DNA from: Bacteroides ovatus
GTDB lineage: Bacteria; Bacteroidota; Bacteroidia; Bacteroidales; Bacteroidaceae
NCBI RefSeq assembly: GCF_001314995.1
Contig: NZ_CP012938.1
Coordinates: 992,001 to 1,056,000 of the forward strand
Direction: 5' to 3'
DNA: 64,000 bases
Below the pieces are notes generated by a model. The model saw only the letters and a program-made list of their open reading frames with translations. It was not told the DNA's origin and made no database searches. Shown here piece by piece: positions 41,459 through 50,094 of the stretch (its first letter is position 1; each line of letters opens with the position of its first letter). The translations under genes were made by a program, and so were the position numbers.

Positions 41459-42196
41459 TTACCTCCTTACCTTATTATATATCTTCTTATCAAATTTATA
41501 ATAACGGGCAGCACGGTGAGCCACTCCTTGTTGTTTTTCTTCCAAAGGAACTACATATTCCATCATTGCTATTTTTTTATGGAAGTTACGCACGTCCACG
41601 GCTTTGTCATATACTAATTCAAAAAGAGTCCTTAATTGTGCGGCTGTAAATTTACGCGGAAGCAGTTCGAACAACATGGAAGGATTAAATTCTACGAACT
41701 GACGAATATAAGTCATTGCCTCCTTTATAATCAGATTATGGTCGAAAGCCAGTGTTTTCACGTCTTTCAAAGCGACCCAGCAAGCCTGGTGATCGTCCAG
41801 ATTCTTATCCAACGTACGATCTATCTTCACCATCGACAAATATGCAATGGTAACAATACGCTCCACTTTTGACTGCATAGCTCTTTCCAACCAACGTACA
41901 TCTTTCGGATTACTCGTTCTGTTTTTAGAACCAAATGCTTTAAACTGCATCAGATTCACATTTTTAAGTCCTGTCAGTTCATACAAAACTCGTTGTGCAG
42001 CTTCATCCAAGGCTTCATCCATATAGATAAGACTTCCGGGAAGTTTCATATCATGATATACTTCTCCATTATCCTCACCTGCACGTTTTACAAGCAACAC
42101 TTTCAGTTGTTCTCCGTCAAAACCAATCACTACACAGTCTACTGATATATGATTGTTTGCTAAAGGTGTATTTTTCTGTAAATTTTGCATATACAT
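41459..42196 (-). CDS. Nudix-like transcriptional regulator of xylose genes (NrtR type)
   Basis: 245 residues from the ATG at 42196; the more upstream in-frame TTG lies in the -7 box. N-terminal Nudix fold (SVDCVVIGFDGEQLKVLLVKRAGEDNGEVYHDMKLPGSLI) and C-terminal winged helix (FTAAQLRTLFELVYDKAVDVRNFHKKIAMMEYV). The Nudix box GSLIYMDEALDEAAQRVLYELTGL lacks the catalytic RE and EE pairs, so it should bind but not hydrolyse its ligand. Regulators of this type (NrtR/AraR/XylR group) control sugar genes in Bacteroides; control of xylBAE is inferred from adjacency. Confidence 0.88.
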   Translation of the reverse strand: MYMQNLQKNTPLANNHISVDCVVIGFDGEQLKVLLVKRAGEDNGEVYHDMKLPGSLIYMDEALDEAAQRVLYELTGLKNVNLMQFKAFGSKNRTSNPKDVRWLERAMQSKVERIVTIAYLSMVKIDRTLDKNLDDHQACWVALKDVKTLAFDHNLIIKEAMTYIRQFVEFNPSMLFELLPRKFTAAQLRTLFELVYDKAVDVRNFHKKIAMMEYVVPLEEKQQGVAHRAARYYKFDKKIYNKVRR

Positions 42197-42211
42197 TTCT
42201 TTAAGACGATG

Positions 42212-42219
42212 CAAATATA
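42212..42219 (-). promoter_or_regulatory. -7 box of the xyl regulator
   Basis: TATATTTG on the minus strand, 16 bases before the ATG at 42196. Confidence 0.55.
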
Positions 42220-42473
42220 GAGGCTACAAACCATCAAAACAAAATAAGAAACATGCTATAAAACATTGTTTTTCATATAAATACATATCATACATTCTAC
42301 AATATGAATAGTTAGTGTTATCTTACGAATTACAATATGTATTTTAGTATTTCCGCGAGTGAGTAATTGTATAAAGTACAAAAACTAGATGGACGCTTTA
42401 TTATCAGTACTTTTCATATCATTTCCAGCAGATAGCGGTAAAGGTACTTATTGTATTTTAAACGATATGCCAT
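42220..42473. other. non-coding gap between the xyl regulator and thiD
   Basis: AT-rich. It holds divergent promoters at its two ends. I see no gene, no clear hairpin and no certain operator in the middle. Confidence 0.5.
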
Positions 42474-42505
42474 TTTGTACCTTATCGTTTTTTATTCTAT
42501 CTTTG
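42474..42505 (+). promoter_or_regulatory. promoter of thiD
   Basis: TTTG (42474-42477), 20-base spacer, TATCTTTG (42498-42505), 25 bases before the ATG at 42531. No TPP riboswitch is seen in the leader. Confidence 0.68.
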
Positions 42506-42530
42506 TCGGGTAAATATTAAAAAAACTAAA

Positions 42531-43367
42531 ATGGAACGTCATCCAGTCATTTTATCCATTGCCGGCTCCGATTGTTCGGGAGGCGCAGGTATTCAAGCAG
42601 ACATAAAAACAATCTCCGCTTTAGGTGGCTATGCGGCATCGGCTATTACTGCCATCACCATACAAAACACACTGGGAGTACGTGCCGTACAATCTATCGC
42701 CCCTGACATTGTTCGTGGACAAATAGAAGCAGTGATGGACGACCTGCAACCGGTTGCCATCAAAATAGGAATGGTAAATGATATTCAAATTGTTCGTGTG
42801 ATTTCCGACTGTTTACAAAAATATTCACCTGCATACGTCGTCTACGATCCGGTAATGGTGTCTACCAGCGGAAAGAAACTCATGACAGATGAAGCTATAG
42901 AAGAAATAAAAAAAGAACTTTTGCCGCTTGTGACATTAATCACCCCCAACATCGACGAAGCGAAGGTGCTTACAGGTAAAAGTATTCACAACATTCAAGA
43001 CATGCAGGCAGCCGCCAAAATGCTGACGGACGATTATCACACTAGCATCTTGTTAAAAGGCGGACATCTGGAGGGAGACAATATGTGCGACCTTTTGCAC
43101 ACGTCCGAATCTATCTATCATATATATGAGGAGAAAAAGATAGAAAGCCATAACCTGCATGGAACCGGGTGTACCCTCTCCTCTGCCATTGCTACTTATC
43201 TGGCCAAAGGATACCCCATGCGAGAATCCATCCAGCACGCTAAAACGTATATCACTCAAGCTATTATCGCAGGAAAAGAATTGAATGTCGGACACGGCAA
43301 CGGCCCTTTATGGCATTTTCCGGACTCCGTTGCACAAATGTGTACATTTTGTGCGGTTGTATCATAA
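42531..43367 (+). CDS. thiD: hydroxymethylpyrimidine (phosphate) kinase
   Basis: Two successive phosphorylations of the HMP moiety in thiamine synthesis. 278 residues, ribokinase-like family. Visible: VILSIAGSDCSGGAGIQADIKTISALGGYA (N-terminal substrate loop), YDPVMVSTSGKKLM, LITPNIDEAKVLTG, ILLKGGHLEGD, and HNLHGTGCTLSSAIATYLAKG with the anion hole GTGC. The last 15 residues run into sequence that also holds the fabD promoter. No other thiamine gene lies next to it. Confidence 0.95.
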   Translation: MERHPVILSIAGSDCSGGAGIQADIKTISALGGYAASAITAITIQNTLGVRAVQSIAPDIVRGQIEAVMDDLQPVAIKIGMVNDIQIVRVISDCLQKYSPAYVVYDPVMVSTSGKKLMTDEAIEEIKKELLPLVTLITPNIDEAKVLTGKSIHNIQDMQAAAKMLTDDYHTSILLKGGHLEGDNMCDLLHTSESIYHIYEEKKIESHNLHGTGCTLSSAIATYLAKGYPMRESIQHAKTYITQAIIAGKELNVGHGNGPLWHFPDSVAQMCTFCAVVS

Positions 43368-43374
43368 AAATACG

Positions 43375-43382
43375 TAACTTTG
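43375..43382 (+). promoter_or_regulatory. -7 box of fabD
   Basis: TAACTTTG, 35 bases before the ATG at 43418; a TTTTG at 43347-43351 is slightly far for a -33 box. Confidence 0.55.
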
Positions 43383-43417
43383 CACCCGCAATTAAAAATC
43401 AATTAAATAATAAAAAT

Positions 43418-44305
43418 ATGAAAGCATTTGTATTTCCCGGTCAAGGCGCTCAATTTGTAGGAATGGGTAAAGACCTGTATGAAAACTCAGCTTTAGCAAA
43501 AGAATTGTTTGAAAAAGCAAATGATATCCTCGGATATCGCATTACAGATATCATGTTCGACGGCACAGACGAAGATCTTCGTCAGACAAAGGTTACTCAG
43601 CCTGCCGTATTCCTTCACTCTGTTATCTCTGCTCTTTGCATGGGTGATGACTTCAAACCGGAAATGACTGCCGGCCACTCACTTGGTGAGTTCTCTGCAT
43701 TGGTTGCTGCCGGTGCATTGAGTTTTGAAGATGGATTGAAGCTTGTGTATGCACGTGCAATGGCTATGCAGAAAGCTTGCGAAGCTACTCCTTCCACCAT
43801 GGCTGCTATTATCGCATTGCCGGATGAAAAAGTAGAAGAAATCTGTGCAGCAGTAAATGCAGAAGGTGAAGTTTGCGTACCGGCCAACTACAACTGTCCG
43901 GGACAAATCGTTATCTCCGGCTCTGTACCGGGTATCGAAAAGGCTTGCGAACTGATGAAAGCTGCCGGAGCCAAACGTGCTCTTCCGCTGAAAGTGGGTG
44001 GTGCTTTCCATTCTCCATTGATGGACCCTGCCAAAGTTGAATTGGAAGCTGCTATCAAGGCTACGGAAATTCATACTCCTAAATGTCCGGTATATCAGAA
44101 TGTAGACGCACTTCCTCACACTGATCCTGCAGAAATCAAAAAGAACCTGGTTGCCCAGCTGACTGCTTCCGTACGCTGGACACAGTCTGTTAAGAATATG
44201 GTTGCCGACGGTGCTACTGATTTTACAGAATGTGGCCCGGGTGCAGTACTTCAAGGACTGATTAAGAAAATTGACGGTACTGTCAACGCTCACGGTATTG
44301 CATAA
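43418..44305 (+). CDS. fabD: malonyl-CoA:ACP transacylase
   Basis: Loads malonyl groups onto acyl carrier protein for fatty-acid synthesis. 295 residues from the ATG at 43418; an earlier in-frame start at 43310 lies inside thiD and upstream of the promoter and is rejected. Family residues: KAFVFPGQGAQFVGMG, TAGHSLGEFSALVAAGA with nucleophile Ser (GHSLG, about residue 90), NYNCPGQIVISG, and GGAFHSPLM with catalytic His. A strong terminator follows. Confidence 0.97.
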   Translation: MKAFVFPGQGAQFVGMGKDLYENSALAKELFEKANDILGYRITDIMFDGTDEDLRQTKVTQPAVFLHSVISALCMGDDFKPEMTAGHSLGEFSALVAAGALSFEDGLKLVYARAMAMQKACEATPSTMAAIIALPDEKVEEICAAVNAEGEVCVPANYNCPGQIVISGSVPGIEKACELMKAAGAKRALPLKVGGAFHSPLMDPAKVELEAAIKATEIHTPKCPVYQNVDALPHTDPAEIKKNLVAQLTASVRWTQSVKNMVADGATDFTECGPGAVLQGLIKKIDGTVNAHGIA

Positions 44306-44340
44306 GCATCCGTAAGAAAGACTTTATCTTTAAATATATG

Positions 44341-44375
44341 AAGCGTGTTGGTAACTATTGCCAACACGCTTTTTT
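44341..44375 (+). terminator. terminator after fabD
   Basis: AAGCGTGTTGG (44341-44351) pairs perfectly with CCAACACGCTT (44361-44371), followed by T residues. Confidence 0.92.
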
Positions 44376-44504
44376 ATATTAAGCCTATTCATAGCATACG
44401 GATTAACATGTTGTATAACACCCCATTACTTTTCTTTTCCGGCAAACTTTCCGTATCTTGCTATTGTTTTTATTACAGGAATCATTTACTCAAATTTATG
44501 AGCC

Positions 44505-45635
44505 ATGAAAATACATGAATATCAAGCGAAAGAGATTTTCTCCAAGTACGGAATACCTGTCGAGAGGCACACTTTATGCCGTACAGCCGCAGGTGTCATA
44601 GCCGCTTACCGGAGGATGGGAACAGACAGGGTGGTTATAAAAGCACAGGTATTAACCGGAGGCCGGGGAAAAGCCGGAGGAGTGAAACTGGTAAACAATA
44701 CGGAAGATGCTTATCAGGAAGCTAAAAATATTCTCGGAATGAGTATTAAAGGACTTCCGGTCAATCAAGTACTGGTTAGTGAGGCGGTAGATATTGCTGC
44801 CGAATATTATGTCAGTTACACCATCGACCGAAATACACGTTCTGTCGTTCTGATGATGAGTGCATCCGGCGGTATGGATATCGAAGAAGTAGCCCGTCAA
44901 ACACCGGAGAAAATCATCCGATATTCAATCAATCCATTTATTGGTCTTCCCGACTATCTGGCAAGGCGTTTTGCTTTCTCCCTCTTTCCTCAAATGGAGC
45001 AGGCGGGTAAAATGGCGGCCATCCTTCAGGAACTTTATAAGATCTTCATGGAAAATGATGCATCATTAGTGGAAGTAAATCCGCTGGCACTAACCAAGAA
45101 AGGTACGTTGATGGCTATTGACGCAAAGATTGTTTTTGATGACAATGCGCTCTATCGCCATCCGGAGGTACATGCTTTATTTGATCCGACGGAGGAAGAA
45201 AGAATAGAAGCAGACGCTAAAGATAAAGGATTCAGTTATGTCCACATGGATGGTAACATCGGTTGTATGGTAAATGGTGCCGGACTCGCTATGGCTACTA
45301 TGGACATGATTAAACTTTATGGAGGTCAGCCAGCCAATTTTCTCGACATTGGTGGTAGTTCCAATCCTGTCAAGGTAATTGAAGCCATGAAACTTTTATT
45401 GCAGGATGAAAAAGTGAAAGTGGTCCTGATTAATATTTTTGGAGGAATCACCCGCTGTGATGATGTAGCAATGGGGCTTCTTCAGGCATTCGAGCAGATA
45501 AACAGTAATATACCTGTTATCGTACGGCTTACAGGCACTAATGAGCATATCGGACGGGAACTGTTACGGAATTACAGCCGTTTCCAAATAGCCACAACGA
45601 TGAAAGAAGCTGCTCTTATGGCTCTGAAAGCATAA
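44505..45635 (+). CDS. sucC: succinyl-CoA synthetase, beta subunit
   Basis: ATP/ADP-binding subunit of the enzyme that interconverts succinyl-CoA and succinate. 376 residues. ATP-grasp start KIHEYQAKEIFSKYGIPVERH, VIKAQVLTGGRGKAGGVKLV, VEVNPLALTKKGTLMAIDAKI (metal ligands), then the CoA-ligase flavodoxin-like part with GNIGCMVNGAGLAMATMDMIKLYGGQPANFLDIGG and NIFGGITRCDDVAMG. Followed 33 bases later by sucD. Confidence 0.96.
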   Translation: MKIHEYQAKEIFSKYGIPVERHTLCRTAAGVIAAYRRMGTDRVVIKAQVLTGGRGKAGGVKLVNNTEDAYQEAKNILGMSIKGLPVNQVLVSEAVDIAAEYYVSYTIDRNTRSVVLMMSASGGMDIEEVARQTPEKIIRYSINPFIGLPDYLARRFAFSLFPQMEQAGKMAAILQELYKIFMENDASLVEVNPLALTKKGTLMAIDAKIVFDDNALYRHPEVHALFDPTEEERIEADAKDKGFSYVHMDGNIGCMVNGAGLAMATMDMIKLYGGQPANFLDIGGSSNPVKVIEAMKLLLQDEKVKVVLINIFGGITRCDDVAMGLLQAFEQINSNIPVIVRLTGTNEHIGRELLRNYSRFQIATTMKEAALMALKA

Positions 45636-45668
45636 TAAGTACCCAAATCATTAATAAATAAAGCAATT

Positions 45669-46529
45669 ATGAGCATATTAATAGATAAATCCACCCGCCT
45701 GATTGTACAGGGAATCACCGGGAGAGACGGGCTTTTCCACGCCAAGAAGATGAAAGAATACGGAACCCATGTTGTTGGAGGAACTTCTCCGGGCAAAGGA
45801 GGAACAGATGTAGACGGCATCCCCGTATTCAATACTATGTATGACGCGGTTGAACAAACGAAAGCCAATACTTCTATCATTTTTGTTCCGGCACGTTTTG
45901 CGGCAGATGCCATTATGGAGGCAGCAGATGCGGGCATCCGGTTAATTGTCTGTATTGCGGAAGGAATCCCCACGCTGGATGTAATTAAGGCGCACCAGTT
46001 TGTCGAACAAAAAGGTGCTATGCTGATCGGCCCCAACTGTCCGGGACTGATCTCTCCGGGAAAAAGCATGGTAGGCATTTTACCGGGACAGGTCTTTTTA
46101 GAAGGAAATGTCGGAGTTATCAGCCGTAGCGGAACACTTACTTACGAGATTGTGTATCACTTAACAGCTAATGGTATGGGACAATCCACCGCTATCGGCA
46201 TCGGGGGCGATCCTGTTGTAGGTCTTCATTTCCGTCAACTGCTGGAGATGTTCCAAAATGATCCGGAAACAGAAGCAATCGTTCTGATTGGAGAGATTGG
46301 AGGAAACGCAGAAGAACAAGCGGCTGAATATATCCGCAATAATGTAACCAAACCTGTAGTGGCATTTATTGCAGGACAATCAGCTCCTCCGGGGAAGCAG
46401 ATGGGACATGCAGGAGCTATCATTTCGGGAAGTTCCGGTTCGGCAAAAGAGAAGATTGAATCTTTAGAAGCTGCCGGTATCCGGGTAGCACAAAAACCTT
46501 CGGATATACCGAAATTATTGAAAAGATAA
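45669..46529 (+). CDS. sucD: succinyl-CoA synthetase, alpha subunit
   Basis: CoA-binding and phosphohistidine subunit. 286 residues. Rossmann start [83 protein letters not shown], and the active His in [19 protein letters not shown] (about residue 243). Pairs with sucC. In Bacteroides the enzyme works within the succinate/propionate branch of fermentation rather than a full TCA cycle; that is general knowledge of the genus. Confidence 0.97.
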   Translation: MSILIDKSTRLIVQGITGRDGLFHAKKMKEYGTHVVGGTSPGKGGTDVDGIPVFNTMYDAVEQTKANTSIIFVPARFAADAIMEAADAGIRLIVCIAEGIPTLDVIKAHQFVEQKGAMLIGPNCPGLISPGKSMVGILPGQVFLEGNVGVISRSGTLTYEIVYHLTANGMGQSTAIGIGGDPVVGLHFRQLLEMFQNDPETEAIVLIGEIGGNAEEQAAEYIRNNVTKPVVAFIAGQSAPPGKQMGHAGAIISGSSGSAKEKIESLEAAGIRVAQKPSDIPKLLKR

Positions 46530-46574
46530 ACTCCCAAAGAGAAAGAAAAGACAAAAGTAGTCATATCATAACAG

Positions 46575-46640
46575 ATGCAGATTCACTCCCTCAAATAAGT
46601 AATTACATACTTATCGTTTAGAGTAAATCTGCATTTATTT
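46575..46640. terminator. hairpin between sucD and the DUF4396 gene
   Basis: ATGCAGATTCACTC (46575-46588) pairs with GAGTAAATCTGCAT (46621-46634) with one mismatch, with a second stem AATAAGT/ACTTAT inside; T-rich ends on both strands. It serves two convergent genes. Confidence 0.75.
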
Positions 46641-47419
46641 TACATACCTTTCTTTATACCTAATTTTATAAGAAGAGCATTCATAGGATATGCACAGAAG
46701 AAACCGAAAAGCATAGCCAACTGCATCATAAACCAGAATATCCATGTGTCTTTGGGTAATGGTTCATTGATGAACAATACAAAATAGACAATCGCCATCC
46801 AGCCATACATTCCTACCTGCCAGGATAAAAGAGAAAAGAAATCCGCTTTGAAAGCACGAGCCAAGGCATTACCTACCGATATTTTTTCCATCTCCCGAAT
46901 AGCATAGAATTGGAAATAAACACCAATCATCAAAGCCAGAATAAAGTCAAGTACCCAATTACCAAAGAGCTGACTTCCTGCCACAGTTACAGGAACATAG
47001 TTTGTGAACCACTCTCCTATGATATCTGCCAATGTACATCCTGCACCACAATGAAGCGCCGACAAAGCTACCGATTGCCAATAAGGACGTTGCATTCCTT
47101 GCATCGACATTTCTCCCTGCATGGCCATATCCATCTCCATATTATCTTTCATACCGGACATATCCATTCCCTTCATATCAGACATATCTTTCATGCCAGA
47201 CATATCCATTTTCATCCCATCATCCTCAGCTTTCATCGGACTACTCCGTCCAAACTTATTATACGCCCATAAAGCTAAATAACTTCCCCATAATGCAGAT
47301 AATATCCAGACTGCATTCATTATCTTCATTGATTGCGGACGATGTGTCAGGTCTATGGCAATATGTACTGCAATTCCGATACCTGAACATACTAAGAAAA
47401 CGGCTATTAAATTGAGCAT
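46640..47419 (-). CDS. DUF4396 membrane protein with Met-rich insert
   Basis: 259 residues. Two N-terminal helices (LNLIAVFLVCSGIGIAVHIAI, MNAVWILSALWGSYLALWAYN), then a soluble stretch about residues 62-108 made of Met/Asp/Lys repeats (DMSGMKDMSDMKGMDMSG, then NMEMDMAMQGEMSMQG), then a block of helices beginning with VALSALHCGAGCTLADIIGEW, the DUF4396 signature with conserved His/Cys. Methionine clusters of this kind bind Cu(I) or Ag(I) in other proteins, so metal handling is a reasonable guess. Function of DUF4396 is unknown. No metal gene is next to it. Confidence 0.85.
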   Translation of the reverse strand: MLNLIAVFLVCSGIGIAVHIAIDLTHRPQSMKIMNAVWILSALWGSYLALWAYNKFGRSSPMKAEDDGMKMDMSGMKDMSDMKGMDMSGMKDNMEMDMAMQGEMSMQGMQRPYWQSVALSALHCGAGCTLADIIGEWFTNYVPVTVAGSQLFGNWVLDFILALMIGVYFQFYAIREMEKISVGNALARAFKADFFSLLSWQVGMYGWMAIVYFVLFINEPLPKDTWIFWFMMQLAMLFGFFCAYPMNALLIKLGIKKGM

Positions 47420-47555
47420 GGCTGTATGTTTTTTAAAGATTCAGATTACAAAACATCCTTTATTTGTGAATAGTTCACCCCATTACTTTAATTTTATCCC
47501 GTCGAACTATTCCCTACACGAGTTGTTATCATTTTATAATCAAAACAATAGAATT

Positions 47556-47729
47556 ATGAGCAGACGTAGACAATTAGAGCATGAAGTATCTGTTGCTCAA
47601 GAAAGAATAAAGAAAGCTGCAAAAGATACACCGAAGGATATCCTGAAATTATGGGAACAAGAGCTGGTAGACCTGGAATTGGAACTCAATAATATGGTGG
47701 ATGATGAAGAAGATAACAATGAGGATTAA
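47556..47729 (+). CDS. 57-residue hypothetical coiled-coil protein
   Basis: The ATG at 47556 begins a protein with a basic start (MSRRRQLEHEVSVAQERIKK), a helix with heptad-like spacing (LKLWEQELVDLELELNNM) and a very acidic end (VDDEEDNNED). An in-frame codon at 47355 would put 67 unrelated residues opposite the DUF4396 gene and is rejected. Probably a soluble small helical protein; function unknown. A strong terminator directly after it supports a real transcript. Confidence 0.72.
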   Translation: MSRRRQLEHEVSVAQERIKKAAKDTPKDILKLWEQELVDLELELNNMVDDEEDNNED

Positions 47730-47733
47730 CAGA

Positions 47734-47770
47734 AGAAAGGCGCGCTAGTTACCTAGTGCGCCTTTCTCTA
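47734..47770 (+). terminator. terminator after the 57-residue gene
   Basis: AGAAAGGCGCGCTAG and CTAGTGCGCCTTTCT form a 15-bp stem (one G:U) with a TTAC loop (47734-47767), then pyrimidine-rich sequence. Confidence 0.88.
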
Positions 47771-47791
47771 TTACTGTATATGTATTCAGTA

Positions 47792-48037
47792 TTAATTCTT
47801 TGGCAATGCTTCTTTTACTACCATTGAACGACCTACATATTCTGCACCGTTCAATTGTTCGATAGCTTTAGCAGCTTCTGCATCATCCGGCATTTCGATA
47901 AACGCAAAACCTTTTGATCTTCTAGTTTCACGATCTGTGATTAACTTTACTGAAGCAACTGTTCCATACTCTTCCATTACATGTCTCAAATCTGATTCCT
48001 TAACATTATAGCTAAGATTTCCAATGTACAAATTCAT
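47792..48037 (-). CDS. RRM-type RNA-binding protein
   Basis: 81 residues, a single RNA recognition motif. Start chosen at the ATG at 48037 because the codon three residues upstream lies in the -7 box. RNP2 is LYIGNLSY (residues 3-10), RNP1 is KGFAFIEM (about 43-50), with the usual beta-alpha-beta spacing and EYVGRSMVVKEA at the end. Small RRM proteins are numerous in Bacteroides and act as global RNA-binding proteins; targets of this one are unknown. The -7 box at 48044-48051 leaves almost no leader. Confidence 0.93.
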   Translation of the reverse strand: MNLYIGNLSYNVKESDLRHVMEEYGTVASVKLITDRETRRSKGFAFIEMPDDAEAAKAIEQLNGAEYVGRSMVVKEALPKN

Positions 48038-48043
48038 AAAATA

Positions 48044-48051
48044 CAAATATA
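48044..48051 (-). promoter_or_regulatory. -7 box of the RRM gene
   Basis: TATATTTG on the minus strand; it ends six bases before the ATG. Confidence 0.5.
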
Positions 48052-48313
48052 AAAAATTAATAATTCAATAAGAAAGTTTTAGGAAGATCTTAATTAGAGA
48101 TGGATATGCTCAAATAAATGAGAAGATTCATGTAAAAAAATCAAATCGTAATAAACCTCTTTATTGTTGTTGGTACAAAGGAAAGCATTATTTGGGGATA
48201 TTGCACTATATTCTCTCCTTTTTCTTTCTGCAAAACATCTTTTTTATGAAAATAGGCCAATACTTAACGTTCTTATTCTTTTTATACCAAGCCATTCCAT
48301 GTAAACTACCGGA

Positions 48314-49036
48314 TTAGTCTTTCTGCAAATTCTTCGCTACAAATTCCTCAAAAAACGTTTTCTTATAGTTTCCACCTCCTATTCCTATCTCATAAGACTT
48401 AATAAAAATATCATTGGTATCAAAAGAGTCAATCCGTGAAGTATTGACAATATAGGACTTGTTTATCCGGAGAAACTGTTTAGCGGGCAGTTGCTCATGA
48501 ATATTTTTCAGATTCATCTTAGTAATCACCCGCTGACCTTCCAATTGGAGAATGGAATAATCCTTTAGTCCTTCAATAAAAAGAATATCACTGAAGTTTA
48601 TCTTGATATAGCGTCGTTCCGATTTGATGAAGATATATTCTTCCTGTATCTCCTCCACTCTTTCGGCTGTTTCCGACAATAACAGTTTATGATATGCTAT
48701 TGCCTTATTGACTGCTTTCAGAAAACGGTTCATTTCAATGGGCTTCACCAGATAATCAATGGCACTTACTTCATAACTATCGAGTGCATATTCCGCATAC
48801 GCCGTTGTAAAGACAATCAACGTATTCACGGGAATGCTTTGCGCAAATTCTATTCCGGTAATTCCCGGCATCTGAATATCAAGGAAAATCAGATCAACCG
48901 TATATTCATTTATATAAGCGGACGCTGCGATAGCATTATTAAAGCTACCCACCAATGTCAGTTGTGGAATCTGCTCCACCAATGACTTCATACCTTTGCG
49001 AGCTACCGGCTCGTCATCAACAATAATACAATTCAT
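48314..49036 (-). CDS. LytTR-family response regulator
   Basis: 240 residues. Receiver domain (about 1-118): IVDDEPVARKG, phospho-acceptor Asp in LIFLDIQMPGITG (about residue 54), VFTTAYAEYALDSYEV and the Lys in YLVKPIEM. LytTR DNA-binding domain (about 140-238): EYIFIKSERRYIKINFSDILFIEGLKDYSILQL and RINKSYIVNTSRI. Its start overlaps the end of the LytS-like kinase by four bases, so they are coupled. It likely binds the 21-bp-spaced direct repeats upstream of the DUF6268 gene. Confidence 0.94.
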   Translation of the reverse strand: MNCIIVDDEPVARKGMKSLVEQIPQLTLVGSFNNAIAASAYINEYTVDLIFLDIQMPGITGIEFAQSIPVNTLIVFTTAYAEYALDSYEVSAIDYLVKPIEMNRFLKAVNKAIAYHKLLLSETAERVEEIQEEYIFIKSERRYIKINFSDILFIEGLKDYSILQLEGQRVITKMNLKNIHEQLPAKQFLRINKSYIVNTSRIDSFDTNDIFIKSYEIGIGGGNYKKTFFEEFVAKNLQKD

Positions 49037-50094
49037 AAGTTTAGATGTAAGTTGACATTATAAGTTGTTTCTTTATCTTCTATCTGTAGCGTATACCGTG
49101 ATTCATAAAGTAAATCCAGTCTGCGTTTCACATTGGCCAACCCTATTCCCCCTTCCCGCTTAACAGGAACACGGGGCTTAGAATTTTCGCAACGAAACGT
49201 CAACTGTTTATTATGCACAGAAAAATACAAGTGAACATAAGATAAATTGTCGCTATCCAAATTATGTTTCACCGCATTCTCTACAAAAGGGATAAACAAT
49301 AACGGAGGAATACAGATATTCTCCATATTTCCCTCTTGAAAGATTGTATATTCAAAATGATCCCTTCTCACCTTCTCCAATTCAAGAAAGCTGGTGAGAA
49401 ACTGTATATCTGCAGTAAGAAATACTTCTCTTCTTGTACTGTCATTCAACTGGTAGCGAAGTAGATTGTCCAGTTTCTCCAATATCTGTGAAGCCTCATC
49501 CGGAGCATCCTTTACCAAAATATTGGCATTATTCAGCATATTAAAAAGAAAATGCGGATTGATCTGTTTCTTTAATTGTTGCAATTCTGCCTGTTTAGTC
49601 GCCTTCTCCAATTCAAGAATCTTTTTATCGGAGACAACCCAACGGCGAAATAGTTCAAAGCTCGTACAGCCACCTGCACTTAATAGCAGTACTAATACTC
49701 CATAAGCAATACTATCAAAAGAAACAGCATGGTTATCCTGTATACAAAACCCACGAATACCGTATCGTTGATATAATGGAGACAGAAATATAAATCCTAA
49801 TAATACACTCACTAAATTGACTCCGAGAAACGAAATCCAATAACACCATAACTTGCGCTTGGCTTTATACAGGAAACGGGGCACTAACCAATATATATTC
49901 AGATAGATAGGAAATGCAAAAACCAATATACTAACCGGATATGCATATAGGAAACCTTCTCTAGTAAAATCTCCATATACATTCTGAAAGCCCAAAAAGA
50001 GTATAATAAATAGCAATAGTAAATTACTGATAAGCCTGAAACGGTCATTTACCAGATTCTTCCCCCAATCGTATACATTCCAGGTATCTTTCAT
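49033..50094 (-). CDS. LytS-like sensor histidine kinase
   Basis: 353 residues from the ATG at 50094 (an in-frame codon at 50121 overlaps the upstream gene more deeply). Four membrane helices in the first 150 residues, then the His_kinase domain: AELQQLKKQINPHFLFNMLNNANILV with the phosphorylated His (NPHFLFN), ELEKVRRDHFEY, and the ATP site PPLLFIPFVENAVKHNL (N box) and GIGLANVKRRLDLLY (G box). All catalytic parts are intact, unlike its upstream neighbour. No extracellular sensor domain is seen, so the signal would be read in the membrane. Confidence 0.93.
   Translation of the reverse strand: MKDTWNVYDWGKNLVNDRFRLISNLLLLFIILFLGFQNVYGDFTREGFLYAYPVSILVFAFPIYLNIYWLVPRFLYKAKRKLWCYWISFLGVNLVSVLLGFIFLSPLYQRYGIRGFCIQDNHAVSFDSIAYGVLVLLLSAGGCTSFELFRRWVVSDKKILELEKATKQAELQQLKKQINPHFLFNMLNNANILVKDAPDEASQILEKLDNLLRYQLNDSTRREVFLTADIQFLTSFLELEKVRRDHFEYTIFQEGNMENICIPPLLFIPFVENAVKHNLDSDNLSYVHLYFSVHNKQLTFRCENSKPRVPVKREGGIGLANVKRRLDLLYESRYTLQIEDKETTYNVNLHLNL

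Noticed and set aside
42506..42530. TPP riboswitch in front of thiD
   Set aside because: The leader is only about 20 bases long and none of the conserved THI-box segments is present nearby.
43310..43417. N-terminal extension of fabD by 36 residues
   Set aside because: It overlaps thiD and includes the -7 box; the conserved protein begins at 43418.
47355..47555. N-terminal extension of the 57-residue protein
   Set aside because: It is antisense to the DUF4396 start and unlike the charged helical protein that follows.
48047..48313. Gene in the gap between the RRM protein and the LytTR regulator
   Set aside because: Only AT-rich sequence with short frames; no start, motif or terminator supports a gene.
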